Assembly (NCBI RefSeq): GCF_010119205.1
Contig: NZ_WRXM01000002.1
Location: forward strand, 488,982 to 552,981
Source of the DNA: Haloarcula limicola
GTDB lineage: Archaea > Halobacteriota > Halobacteria > Halobacteriales > Haloarculaceae
Length of the DNA stretch: 64,000 nt
Direction of reading: 5' to 3'
Shown: piece by piece, positions 1-8,296 of the stretch
How positions within the stretch are numbered: the first letter of the stretch is position 1
Layout: each line of letters starts with the position of its first letter
Program-made: the position numbers and the translations under genes
Notes under the pieces: generated by a model
Seen by the model: the letters and a program-made list of their open reading frames with translations, nothing else
Database searches by the model: none
Told to the model about the DNA's origin: nothing

Positions 1-209
1 TCCGGAAATCGCCCCCTCGACGCTGGTTACCGACAGTCACACTTATCCTGCGTTTCCAGCGACACCGAACACTAGCGGCAATTAGCCATCGTCAGCAAAC
101 TTCGGGCGGCCCTTCCTCACAAACTATCTGCGTGGTGTGCGATAGTTGTTACAGGTCAAGCTTTTTTAGCCTAAGCGGTGTAGCTGCGTTGACGGCCTCA
201 TTCACGTAG

Positions 210-1385
210 ATGCACATCGTTCAGATACACACACGTTACTATCCGCATCTCGACGGTGTGGGATCGACGATCAGAGCAATCTCGCGGGAACTCGTCTCGA
301 ATGGTCACCGAGTTACGGTCCTCTGTTCGAAGATCACTCCGTCTGAACCACTTGCTGAAACAATCGAAGGCGTCGACGTGCGGCGTGTCCCGACTTCAGG
401 ACGTATCTCTGATACGGAACTCCCACTCACCCTGCCAAAAGTGCTGGCCGGAGTAGTATCTGAAGCAGACGTGTTGCATACGCATCTCCCGACCCCGTGG
501 ACTGCGGATGTCAGCGCAGTACTCGGGGCAGTCACGAATACACCAGTGGTTCTAACGTATCATAACGATCTCGTCGGAACGGGTATTCAGGACATTCTAG
601 CGAAGACGTACAATCGAACGGCGCTGCAAGCGACACTCCGGCTTGTGGACAAAATCCTCATTACCCAACCGGATTATCTCGGTGACTCTGCACACTTAGC
701 GCCCTTCGAGTCGAAAGTGGAGACAGTGTACAACGGCGTCGACATCGACTTCTTTCAACCAACGGCTGCCAGCTCACTGCCGGAGGGCGACTTTCCAAGT
801 GGCAGTTCGATGATCTTCTTTCTCGCCTTGCTTGACGAAAATCACACATACAAGGGTCTGGACGTTCTTCTAAAGGCTATCGGAGAGATCGCCCGCCGAG
901 AAGATAACGTACCACATCTCTTTGTCGGCGGTGACGGCGGACTAAAACCCGAATACGAAGCGATGGCACGCCAGCTCGAGATTACAGATCATGTCACGTT
1001 CCTGGGACGGGTGCCAGAGTCTGACTTACCGACGTACTATTCGCTAGCGGACACCTTTGTCCTTCCATCGCTGTCGTCCGCGCAAGAAGGGTTTGGACTG
1101 GTCTTGCTCGAAGCACTTGCCTGTGGGACTCCTGTGATTGCTACACCAGTTGTCGGCATCGCCGATGACATCCGCGCGGAGCCGATTGGCACGCTCGTTC
1201 CGAAAAACGACCCTGAGAAACTTGCCAGTGCGATACGCAAGATGATTGCCGGTCAGATCTCGGTGGAGTCGGAGCGAATGACTTCGCTCTGTGAAAATAA
1301 ATACTCCTGGTCATCGAGTGTCGCTGAGTTGGAAGATATTTATCAGGCACTCGTCGAGGCGAACGACACAGGGATATTCAGCTAA
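210..1385 (+). CDS. Glycosyltransferase family 4 (GT-B fold)
   Basis: Predicted to move a sugar from a nucleotide donor onto a glycan or lipid-linked acceptor at the inner face of the membrane. The N-terminus (HIVQIHTRYYPHLDGVG) is the usual first strand and glycine loop of GT4 enzymes. The donor-site EX7E motif EGFGLVLLE lies at residues 293-301, followed by ACGTPVIATPVVGI. The length of 391 residues is normal. The ATG at 210 gives the fold its proper first strand. It is the first gene of a surface-glycan region and faces the next gene tail to tail. Which sugar and acceptor it uses cannot be read from sequence. Confidence 0.88.
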   Translation: MHIVQIHTRYYPHLDGVGSTIRAISRELVSNGHRVTVLCSKITPSEPLAETIEGVDVRRVPTSGRISDTELPLTLPKVLAGVVSEADVLHTHLPTPWTADVSAVLGAVTNTPVVLTYHNDLVGTGIQDILAKTYNRTALQATLRLVDKILITQPDYLGDSAHLAPFESKVETVYNGVDIDFFQPTAASSLPEGDFPSGSSMIFFLALLDENHTYKGLDVLLKAIGEIARREDNVPHLFVGGDGGLKPEYEAMARQLEITDHVTFLGRVPESDLPTYYSLADTFVLPSLSSAQEGFGLVLLEALACGTPVIATPVVGIADDIRAEPIGTLVPKNDPEKLASAIRKMIAGQISVESERMTSLCENKYSWSSSVAELEDIYQALVEANDTGIFS

Positions 1386-1434
1386 AGATTAGCCATTCCA
1401 GGCTTCCAGAGGAATATCACGATTCGGGGATAGC

Positions 1435-2259
1435 TCATGAGATCAAATCTTCTAAGTCGGGGTGGCCAACGAATTTCCGAGCTTGCTCAGACAGATCACT
1501 GAGGGAACGTCTTTGTCGAAATTCATCGCGAATCGCCTGCCACTGCTCGTGACGAACACGAACCAAAACGGGAATTTTAGGAATATTACATAGATATGCG
1601 ATGGCGAGCCGGTGTCGGCCATTCGTGAAGTGTAGAAATGTGCCATCACGACCAATATCGACGGTTATCTCGTCGTGAGTCGAAGGACCGAGACTTTCGG
1701 TACCAATTGCCCCGTCTGGTTCGTTATTCCGTTTATATCCATCAGAATTAATAGACTGTTTAAGGTGGTCGAGATATTTGATTCGCTCTTTTAGTTCCGC
1801 CTCTGACTGACATCCCCAGATTTCTGCCCCCCGTTGAAATCGATCAAGACATGCGTTGTAATACTTCGTTTGCTCAAACGGGATTTTCTCGTCAATCATA
1901 CTCATGATCAGCTTCCATTCCGTATACTCGGTAATTGGGACTCGCTGCCGATCCCAATCACCGGTAAGAATATCTCCAAACTCAGCATATTGATGACACG
2001 CGGAACGGTGAGCGATTTCAAAATGTCTTCCATACTCTTGGGAACTGAGACGGTCGGCAAAAGCATATTTAATAGTTCTTGGATCAATCCAAAGAATTCT
2101 ATCATCGTCTGCGTCGGTTTGTCCACAATGATAATATCGATATGTAATTTTTCCAATTTGGTTTCTCATCTTTTGTCTTCCAAAATAAACACCTCCTATT
2201 GTTAGTCCAGACAATCCGTCTCGTCGAAATTTGTCTATAGACTTCGTTAGCAGGCTCAT
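1435..2259 (-). CDS. ParB/sulfiredoxin-like domain protein of glycan clusters
   Basis: Protein of about 274 residues. The C-terminal half carries GRHRLAIAYLCNIPKIPVLV, which matches the G-x-H-R nucleotide-binding core of the ParB/sulfiredoxin fold. The rest is not recognised. The start chosen is the ATG at 2259 (MSLLTKSIDKFRRDGLSG), because a short amphipathic opening of this type is common in proteins of haloarchaeal glycan clusters. An upstream in-frame GTG at 2283 would add eight residues. The gene is AT-richer than core genes. Proteins of this type sit in polysaccharide loci, but their biochemical role is not established. A kinase-like or NTP-dependent function is possible but unproven. 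Confidence 0.7.
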   Translation of the reverse strand: MSLLTKSIDKFRRDGLSGLTIGGVYFGRQKMRNQIGKITYRYYHCGQTDADDDRILWIDPRTIKYAFADRLSSQEYGRHFEIAHRSACHQYAEFGDILTGDWDRQRVPITEYTEWKLIMSMIDEKIPFEQTKYYNACLDRFQRGAEIWGCQSEAELKERIKYLDHLKQSINSDGYKRNNEPDGAIGTESLGPSTHDEITVDIGRDGTFLHFTNGRHRLAIAYLCNIPKIPVLVRVRHEQWQAIRDEFRQRRSLSDLSEQARKFVGHPDLEDLIS

Positions 2260-2519
2260 CAATAGTAATTGGCTATCTGACACTATAATAGTTTGGACGC
2301 TGTTTAATCAGGAGTCTTACCAAACCAGTTGTTCGTTTGGTAAGTATCCAGGTCTAGTGAGGACCGGTAAAAGGTATAGAGATGATGAAAACTTAAATTC
2401 AAAGTGCGGAAATAAATAAAATACCATCAAGAGCTGTGTACAATGTGGGAACAGAAAAGACGTGTAACGCCACTCTATGGTCGATGATAGAAGTAATCAG
2501 TCACTTTTGGAAAAGATAG

Positions 2520-2755
2520 CTAGTCGAGAGTGATGTTGAGTGTCGAGGTTAGTTCATCGATCGAGCCAAAGAGTCAGTCGCTAAGAACGTCTTGGAGTTG
2601 TCGCCAGCATTCATCAACAGGGTTGAGTTTCGGCGAATACGACGGTAACGTCACGAAGGCGAGGTCGTCACAGGTCGCCAGGTTCGTCACGGCCGACTCC
2701 TAGAGATACGACGTTCCATCCAGAACGACGATCAACTCATCTTCGAATTCGTTTC
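2520..2755 (-). pseudogene. IS630-type transposase C-terminal remnant
   Basis: On the minus strand the frame ending at the TAG at 2520-2522 reads VVLDGTSYL-stop-ESAVTNLA, then VTLPSYSPKLNPVDECW. This is the hallmark C-terminal catalytic region (second D...E) of IS630/Tc1-like DDE transposases. Two in-frame stops interrupt it: a TAG after TSYL and a TGA after QDVLSD. The N-terminal two thirds are missing, and no terminal repeats were found. It is a dead fragment of an insertion sequence, and marks past transposition next to the glycan genes. The 236 bases between this fragment and the preceding gene hold nothing recognisable. Confidence 0.8.
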
Positions 2756-3084
2756 ATGGTGCAAAAAAAATACTTTTGTGTGATCAGTAGTGATGTACTC
2801 TTCGAATCGGGAGAAAAAGCTTTAAATTCCTCCAATTATACCCAATATAGGGCCTAATCGCACTATTCCTCCGCCATAATATCACTTCTAACCCAAATTT
2901 ATACCTATATGACTTATTCTAGAGAGGTTTGTGCATTATCTGTACTAGTTCTATCGTATTTCTCGCGATTCCTATCGATAATGAGAGTGAACTATAGATG
3001 GAGGTTGCGATCGGGCAGCGGGTTTCCAAGCGAAGGTGAGCCGACCCGACGGATTTTTACCCGTCCGAAGACCCCCTTGGGACA
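2756..3084. other. AT-rich spacer with no gene recognised
   Basis: No convincing coding sequence or RNA gene is seen. It includes a poly-A run near 2764. At its right end, the T-rich stretch ATTTTTA at about 3053-3059 lies roughly 29 nt before the epimerase ATG and is a plausible TATA box for a leaderless transcript. Confidence 0.5.
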
Positions 3085-4071
3085 ATGCAGATTCTCGTCA
3101 CCGGCGGCGCGGGCTTCATCGGCGGCCACCTCGCCGAGCGCTTCGCCCGCGACGGACACAGCGTCGTCGTGTTGGACAACTTCGACCCGTTCTACGACCT
3201 CGATATCAAACACCACAACGCCGAAATCGGGCGCGAGGCCGCCGAGGAAGACGGCGGAAGCTACAAACTGGTCGAAGGCGATATCCGCAACGCCGAGTTG
3301 GTCACCGACCTCGTCGCCGACGCCGACTACGTCTACCACCAGGCTGCACAGGCCGGCGTCCGCCCGAGCGTCGATGATCCCCGGAAGTACCACGAGGTCA
3401 ACGCCGACGGCACGCTCAACCTCCTCGACGCCTGCCGCGACGAGGGCATCGAGCGCTTCGTGATGGCCTCTTCCTCGTCGGTGTACGGCGTCCCGCAGTA
3501 CCTCCCCTACGACGAGGAACATCCGACGACCCCCGTCTCGCCCTACGGCGCGTCGAAGCTCGCCGCCGAGCGCTACGCCTGCGCCTACGGCGAAGTCTAC
3601 GACTTCTCCGCCGTCGCCCTGCGCTACTTCACCGTCTACGGTCCGCGCATGCGCCCGAACATGGCTATCTCGAACTTCGTCTCGCGGTGTCTGAACGGCG
3701 AACCGCCCGTGCTCTACGGCGACGGCACGCAGACACGCGATTTTACCTTCATCGAGGACGTCGTCGAGGCGAACGTCACGCTCCTGGAAGAAGACGCCGT
3801 CGACGGCGAGGCCGTCAACATCGGCTCGACGGACAACATCGCCATCAAGACGCTGGCCGAGGAGATCCGCGACCAACTCGCGCCCGACCTCGAACTCGTC
3901 TACGAGGAGCGCCACGACGCCGACGCTGAACACACCCACGCCGACACCTCGAAGGCCAGCGAGTTGCTGGACTACGAGGCCGACCATACCATCCGCGAGG
4001 GCGTCTCGAAGTTCATCGACTGGTACCAGGAGAATCAGGCGTGGTACGAACCGCTGGTGCGACGGTCGTAG
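3085..4071 (+). CDS. NAD-dependent sugar-nucleotide epimerase/dehydratase
   Basis: Extended short-chain dehydrogenase/reductase acting on a nucleotide sugar in the cytoplasm. The N-terminal Rossmann motif GGAGFIGG binds NAD. The catalytic SSSSVYG and YGASK (YxxxK) motifs are both intact, and the 328-residue length is usual. The stretch [15 protein letters not shown] resembles UDP-glucuronate/UDP-glucose 4-epimerases more than dTDP-glucose dehydratases, but the substrate is an inference. GC content is high, unlike the AT-rich DNA just upstream. A TATA-like ATTTTTA about 29 nt before the ATG suggests a leaderless mRNA. It probably supplies a sugar donor to the neighbouring glycosyltransferases. 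Confidence 0.88.
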   Translation: MQILVTGGAGFIGGHLAERFARDGHSVVVLDNFDPFYDLDIKHHNAEIGREAAEEDGGSYKLVEGDIRNAELVTDLVADADYVYHQAAQAGVRPSVDDPRKYHEVNADGTLNLLDACRDEGIERFVMASSSSVYGVPQYLPYDEEHPTTPVSPYGASKLAAERYACAYGEVYDFSAVALRYFTVYGPRMRPNMAISNFVSRCLNGEPPVLYGDGTQTRDFTFIEDVVEANVTLLEEDAVDGEAVNIGSTDNIAIKTLAEEIRDQLAPDLELVYEERHDADAEHTHADTSKASELLDYEADHTIREGVSKFIDWYQENQAWYEPLVRRS

Positions 4072-4134
4072 TGACTCGTCAGAACTTGCTGGATCCATCC
4101 TACGATGATGAGCACCTCAAACTACTTCCGCTCG

Positions 4135-4149
4135 CATACACGATGTATG
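4135..4149. promoter_or_regulatory. Palindromic operator candidate at vapB (first copy)
   Basis: Inverted repeat CATACA-CGA-TGTATG, centred 11 nt before the ATG of the antitoxin gene. The same half-sites occur at the same distance before the second vapB gene (35211-35226), so this is a likely antitoxin autoregulatory site. Confidence 0.55.
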
Positions 4150-4152
4150 TAT

Positions 4153-4353
4153 ATGAGTACGTCAATTCGGGTCTCCGACGAGACGAAGAAGAAGTTAGCG
4201 AGGCTAAAGCGTGACGACGAGAGCTGGGACGAGTTTCTCGACCGGCTGGCGAACGAGGGGTCGGGGATGAATGCTGGCGTGTGGAAGGGAACTGACAAAG
4301 CCGAGAAGGCCCGTGAAGCGATCGAGCGCTCACGAAAGAGCTTCGAGCGATGA
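4153..4353 (+). CDS. vapB: VapB-like antitoxin
   Basis: Small protein of 66 residues starting MSTSIRVSDETKKKLARLKR, a ribbon-helix-helix-type opening typical of haloarchaeal VapB-family antitoxins. The C-terminal half is charged and probably binds and blocks the toxin. The ATG at 4153 is preferred over an upstream in-frame ATG at 4105, because it starts exactly at the DNA-binding strand and leaves the palindrome at 4135-4149 upstream as operator. The stop codon overlaps the toxin start (ATGA), the classic coupling of a toxin-antitoxin operon. It is related in plan, though not closely in sequence, to the antitoxin at 34972-35208. Confidence 0.8.
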   Translation: MSTSIRVSDETKKKLARLKRDDESWDEFLDRLANEGSGMNAGVWKGTDKAEKAREAIERSRKSFER

Positions 4354-4757
4354 CGTTTCTGGATTCGTCGGTTATCATCGACTACCTCGATGGCGTCGAG
4401 GAAGTCGTCGGGTTCGTCGATGAGCAACCAGTTTTGGTGACCTCCAGTATCTGTATATACGAAGTGCTTGCCGGTGCGGTGTTTTCGAGCGGTGAAACCG
4501 ATCTCGTCGGGGCGCGTGAGAACTTCGGACGGGTCGCTGCGCTCGATTTCTCGGAGGAAGTGGCGTTCGAAGCGGCCCGAATGCAAGCCCGTCTTCTCGA
4601 ATCCGGCGACCCGCTGTCACCACGCGACCTCATGATCGCGGCGACAGCGCGATCCGAAGGGAAAGAACTGGTCATCTCCGACGCTGACTTCGATACAGAC
4701 GGTCTCCGTGAACTACTTTCTGTCCGGAAACTCAGTTCGAATCAGCATTCCGGATGA
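4350..4757 (+). CDS. vapC: VapC-type PIN-domain toxin ribonuclease
   Basis: PIN-domain endoribonuclease of 135 residues, predicted to cut RNA (often tRNA) when freed from its antitoxin. The first acidic residue is in FLDSSVIIDYLDG. The conserved E is in ICIYEVLAGAV, the later D in SPRDLMIAATA, and the last acidic cluster in ISDADFDTDGL, so the Mg-binding site looks complete. It overlaps vapB by four bases and is translationally coupled. It may stabilise the surface-glycan region, or respond to stress. It appears intact. Confidence 0.87.
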   Translation: MTFLDSSVIIDYLDGVEEVVGFVDEQPVLVTSSICIYEVLAGAVFSSGETDLVGARENFGRVAALDFSEEVAFEAARMQARLLESGDPLSPRDLMIAATARSEGKELVISDADFDTDGLRELLSVRKLSSNQHSG

Positions 4758-5173
4758 TCGATTTGCCAAATGCAACGTAAGAGAGCACACGAAATCTACT
4801 CTCTTTTTAGCTGAGTTGGACCCACTAGATTGTCGAACTCGAAACAATATTTGGTATCGGTACTTTGGCACGAGAGGGTTGGTATAGAGTCAGTACCGAT
4901 CACCCTATGTCAAAATCAAACTATTGATCAGTTTTGCAGTTCATAGAACAGCCGAAAAGCTCACGAAATGTACTGTGACTCTGCGGTCGCTACCGAAGGT
5001 ATCGTTCACAAGGAGGTCGCTAACAAGGCCATTAGCCGACAAAGTTGCATGACAGCGACACAACATCCAGAAGTACAGTACTCTTGACCCACTACTTCTA
5101 AACGTGGGATCATCCGTATCCTATCGACTGAAAAGCGGTAACGTCAACACGCCGTCCGTTCTACTGACTCCCA
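4758..5173. other. Non-coding stretch, nothing recognised
   Basis: About 415 bases with intermediate GC content. Several short open frames are present but none has haloarchaeal codon use or a recognisable product. No tRNA or inverted-repeat IS end was seen. It may be decayed mobile DNA, given the vapBC pair on one side and IS remnants nearby. Confidence 0.4.
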
Positions 5174-5740
5174 ATGTGGCCCTGGGGACACGCCGCGCTG
5201 GGCTATCTCTGTTACACGTTCGGTATCCGCGCACAGGGCGAGACACCGAACGGACTACCCGTCATCGCCCTGGCGATCGGGACGCAGTTTCCCGACCTCG
5301 TCGATAAGCCGCTCGGCTGGACACTCGGGATTCTTCCGGGCGGGCGCTCGCTGGCCCATTCGCTGTTGACGCTCGCTGTCGTCGCCGTCGTCGTCGGCTA
5401 CGTCGCTCACCGGTACCACCGGAGCGCCGTCGGTGTCGCGTTCCTTGTCGGCTATCTCACACATGTCCTCTCGGATGGTCTCTACTCGGCCATCGAGGGG
5501 GCGTACGCCAATCTCACCTATCTGCTGTGGCCGGTGTTGCCGATGCCCGAACCCGAGATCGCACAGACCTTCTGGGCGCACTTCGCACAGGCCTCGCTTG
5601 ACTCGTACATGGCGCTCGAACTGGGACTGGTCATCCTGTCTATCGTCGGCTGGTGGGTGGACGGCCGTCCCGGACTCGGCGTTCTGCGGACGACCGGCGA
5701 ACGGTGGCTCTCGCGGGTGGCCAACGCCGGAGAGCAGTGA
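5174..5740 (+). CDS. Membrane-bound metal-dependent hydrolase (YdjM/DUF457-like)
   Basis: Integral membrane protein of 188 residues. Conserved polar residues sit in and around its helices: HAALGYLCY near the start, FPDLVDKPLGW around residues 36-47 and SLAHSLLT around 58-65. A later histidine follows in GYLTHVLSDGLY. This H...D...H...HxxxD pattern is that of the YdjM/DUF457 family of putative metal-dependent membrane hydrolases. Four to five membrane segments are visible. The substrate is unknown, although lipid or lipid-phosphate cleavage is often suggested. It stands alone upstream of the STT3-like gene and may act in lipid-carrier metabolism, by inference only. Confidence 0.75.
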   Translation: MWPWGHAALGYLCYTFGIRAQGETPNGLPVIALAIGTQFPDLVDKPLGWTLGILPGGRSLAHSLLTLAVVAVVVGYVAHRYHRSAVGVAFLVGYLTHVLSDGLYSAIEGAYANLTYLLWPVLPMPEPEIAQTFWAHFAQASLDSYMALELGLVILSIVGWWVDGRPGLGVLRTTGERWLSRVANAGEQ

Positions 5741-5820
5741 GCGGCGGCGTCGCTTCGCGTCTAACGGCAGCCGGTAGAAACGCGTCTCGATAACCCCACG
5801 CCGTCCGCCGTGCCGATGGA

Positions 5821-5826
5821 TTTATT
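5821..5826 (+). promoter_or_regulatory. TATA box of the STT3-like gene
   Basis: TTTATT centred about 27 nt before the ATG at 5851, the spacing expected for a leaderless haloarchaeal transcript. Confidence 0.5.
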
Positions 5827-5850
5827 CGGGTTACAGGTAAGGTCGGAGAT

Positions 5851-8208
5851 ATGAGCGACGACGGGGGAGCCGTGACGGTGTTAGAGGACCGCCCCGAGTT
5901 GGCCGCTGCGACCGAGGACATCCTCGCCGTCGACGCCGAGCGAGAGACGTGGACCTTCGACGACGTTCCCGTCGACTCCGGGATGTTCGGTGAACTCGTT
6001 TCGAGTGGCATCGTCGAGAAAGCCGACGACGGAAACTACCGCGTCGCGAACCCGAACACCGTGCGAGCGTCACTCGGCGACGAGCCGGCCGCTGACGAAT
6101 CGAGCTCCCTTGAGACGCCTGACTTCTCGAACGCCTTCGAGAATATCGCTATCGAGCCGCGGGCCATCGCGATGCTCGCGGGCGCATTGGCAGTTCTCCT
6201 CGCAGCGAGGGCGTACGTCATCGGAGCGATCTATCGCGGCGGCGACATCGTCCTCTCGGGGAACGACCCGTACTACTACCGGTACTGGGTCGAACAGATC
6301 GCCGCCGAAGCCGGCGGACGGCTCGACTTCGCCTCGCTCGCGGTCCTTCCCGACGCGGTGACCAAAGGCGAACCGCTGATGGTCGCGACGCTGTGGTGGG
6401 TCGCGGAACTGCTCGGCGGCGGTGACCGCATCATCGGACACGTCCTCGCCTGGTACCCGGTGCTCTCCGCGCTCGTTTCGGGCGTGCTGGTCTATCTGCT
6501 CGCGGTCAGAGTGACGAACGACCGACGCGTCGGGCTCGCGTCGGTTCTCTTTCTGGCGTTCCTGCCGGGTCACGCCTTCCGGACGAGCCTCGGCTTCGCC
6601 GATCACCACGCATTCGACTACCCGTGGTTAGGGCTGACCGCGCTCGCCCTCCTCGTAGTGCTGACTGTCGGCCGCGACGAAGAGCGAGCGTGGATCTCCC
6701 AGCCGACGACGTGGATCGCGGCGGGGGGACTCGGTCTGGGTATCGCCGGGCAAGTCCTTTCGTGGGAAGCGGGGCCACTGCTGATCGTTCCCGTCGGTCT
6801 GGCTGTGGCGGCGGCGACGGTACTCGATCTGTACGTGGGACGGACGCCGAGTCTCCGGTACGTCCCGGTGCTTCTGGGAGTCGGGCTCGGTGCGCTGCTC
6901 ACGTGGGGCGTTCACGCGGTCGCCGGCTGGCATACGACGCTCGTCGCCAGTGCACCGATACTGCTGTTCATTGGCGTCGCTGGTGTCGTCCTGCTGGCGG
7001 TCCTCGTCGACCGGATTGGCGGGACTGCGACGCAGCTGGTAGCCGTCGACGCTGTCGTCGGTATCGGCGGGCTATTGCTCGTTCGCAGCGTCTTCTCGGA
7101 GCAGTGGGCGGAGTTCGTCGGTCGACTCGATACCCTGTTTCGCTCCGACGCTATCGCCGAAGTGTACGGGCTCTTCAGCACCGAGTCCTTCGGCTTCCTC
7201 TTCCTTCTGGGCTTTACGCTCATCCTCGCGCTTCCGGTGATGGTATGGTGCGTGCGATTGGCGGCAACCGATAATCCGGGCTGGGCCGTGCTGGGAACGT
7301 ACGCCTGGTACTTCCTCGTGCTTGCGACGATTCAGGTCCGCTTCGTCGGGGAACTCGGGACGTTTATATCGATCTTCGCGGGCTACGCGTTCGTCGCTCT
7401 CGCCGCCCACATCGACCTCGCGCGTCCGACCGCGAGGACCAGCGAATCGGTGCGAAGCGTGACGATTCCGGACCGGAAGACTATCGGGCTGCTTTTCGCC
7501 CTCTTTCTGCTCGTGGGCAGTTTCGGAGCGCTGCAGGTCCCTATCAAGACGAGCCAGATCGTCATCGACGACGGGACCTACGAGACCGCGACCGCGCTCG
7601 ACGCGAACGCCGCCGCACACGAACTGGAGTATCCCAAGAACTACGTCTTCAGCCGGTGGGGGCAGAATCGCGTCTACAACTACTTCGTCAGCGGCGAGTC
7701 GCGCAGTTACGCGTACGCACAGAACAACTACGCCGACTTTGCCACGTCGACGAATCCCGAGGAGTGGTACGACCGTCTCAGTGGCCGCGCCGGATACGTG
7801 GTCGTACAGAGCGACACGCCGGTCAACGCCTCGCGAGCGATCCACACGCGGCTGTACGAATCGTACGGCTCGCGAACTGAGCAGGCACCGGGCGTCGCAC
7901 ACTATCGACCCGTGTTTGCGACCGCGGACGGTCGCTACAAGGCGTTCGCCCTCGTTCCCGGCGGAACCATCGAAGGGACGGCCGCGCCGAACGCGACGGT
8001 GACGGCTTCGACCACGCTCTCCGTCTCGAATCAGACAGTCGAATACCAGCGGCAAACCACGGCGGGTTCGGACGGCGCGTTCTCGGTGACCGTCGCCAAT
8101 CCGGGGACGTACACGGTGACCACCGGGAACAAGACGAGGGAGGTTGTCGTTTCGGAAGAAGCGGTGACTGAAGGTGGAAACGTCTCTGTCAGCAATGGGA
8201 CGGTGTGA
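5851..8208 (+). CDS. STT3/AglB-like oligosaccharyltransferase-family protein, atypical
   Basis: Multi-spanning membrane protein of 785 residues related to the archaeal STT3/AglB oligosaccharyltransferase, which transfers lipid-linked glycan to Asn of secreted proteins. Seen: the first acidic motif SGNDPYYYRYWVEQ near residues 137-150, the DHHAFDYPW motif near 251-259 and about a dozen membrane segments. A soluble C-terminal domain follows. The family's WWDYG acceptor-binding motif is absent; the matching place reads FSRWGQNRVYNYFVSGES (about 599-616). The first 85 or so residues look like a small cytoplasmic winged-helix-like domain (TWTFDDVPVDSGMFGELV). It may be a paralogue with altered acceptor use, or act as a different glycan transferase. 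Confidence 0.72.
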   Translation: MSDDGGAVTVLEDRPELAAATEDILAVDAERETWTFDDVPVDSGMFGELVSSGIVEKADDGNYRVANPNTVRASLGDEPAADESSSLETPDFSNAFENIAIEPRAIAMLAGALAVLLAARAYVIGAIYRGGDIVLSGNDPYYYRYWVEQIAAEAGGRLDFASLAVLPDAVTKGEPLMVATLWWVAELLGGGDRIIGHVLAWYPVLSALVSGVLVYLLAVRVTNDRRVGLASVLFLAFLPGHAFRTSLGFADHHAFDYPWLGLTALALLVVLTVGRDEERAWISQPTTWIAAGGLGLGIAGQVLSWEAGPLLIVPVGLAVAAATVLDLYVGRTPSLRYVPVLLGVGLGALLTWGVHAVAGWHTTLVASAPILLFIGVAGVVLLAVLVDRIGGTATQLVAVDAVVGIGGLLLVRSVFSEQWAEFVGRLDTLFRSDAIAEVYGLFSTESFGFLFLLGFTLILALPVMVWCVRLAATDNPGWAVLGTYAWYFLVLATIQVRFVGELGTFISIFAGYAFVALAAHIDLARPTARTSESVRSVTIPDRKTIGLLFALFLLVGSFGALQVPIKTSQIVIDDGTYETATALDANAAAHELEYPKNYVFSRWGQNRVYNYFVSGESRSYAYAQNNYADFATSTNPEEWYDRLSGRAGYVVVQSDTPVNASRAIHTRLYESYGSRTEQAPGVAHYRPVFATADGRYKAFALVPGGTIEGTAAPNATVTASTTLSVSNQTVEYQRQTTAGSDGAFSVTVANPGTYTVTTGNKTREVVVSEEAVTEGGNVSVSNGTV

Positions 8209-8269
8209 ATTAGACTCAGTATGACCTGCTTACTTTCGAACTGGTTTCCGTTCCTGAAGGACGCAGGAC

Positions 8270-8277
8270 TTATTTTA
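8270..8277 (+). promoter_or_regulatory. TATA box of the sugar-phosphate transferase gene
   Basis: TTATTTTA centred about 26 nt before the tandem ATGATG at 8297-8302, fitting leaderless transcription from the start codon. Confidence 0.5.
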
Positions 8278-8296
8278 CTCCTCTCGAATCAACCTG

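Noticed and set aside
2992-4098. Long minus-strand frame opposite the epimerase
   Set aside because: Val/Asp/Arg-rich composition and no motif; it mirrors the codon pattern of the real epimerase gene.
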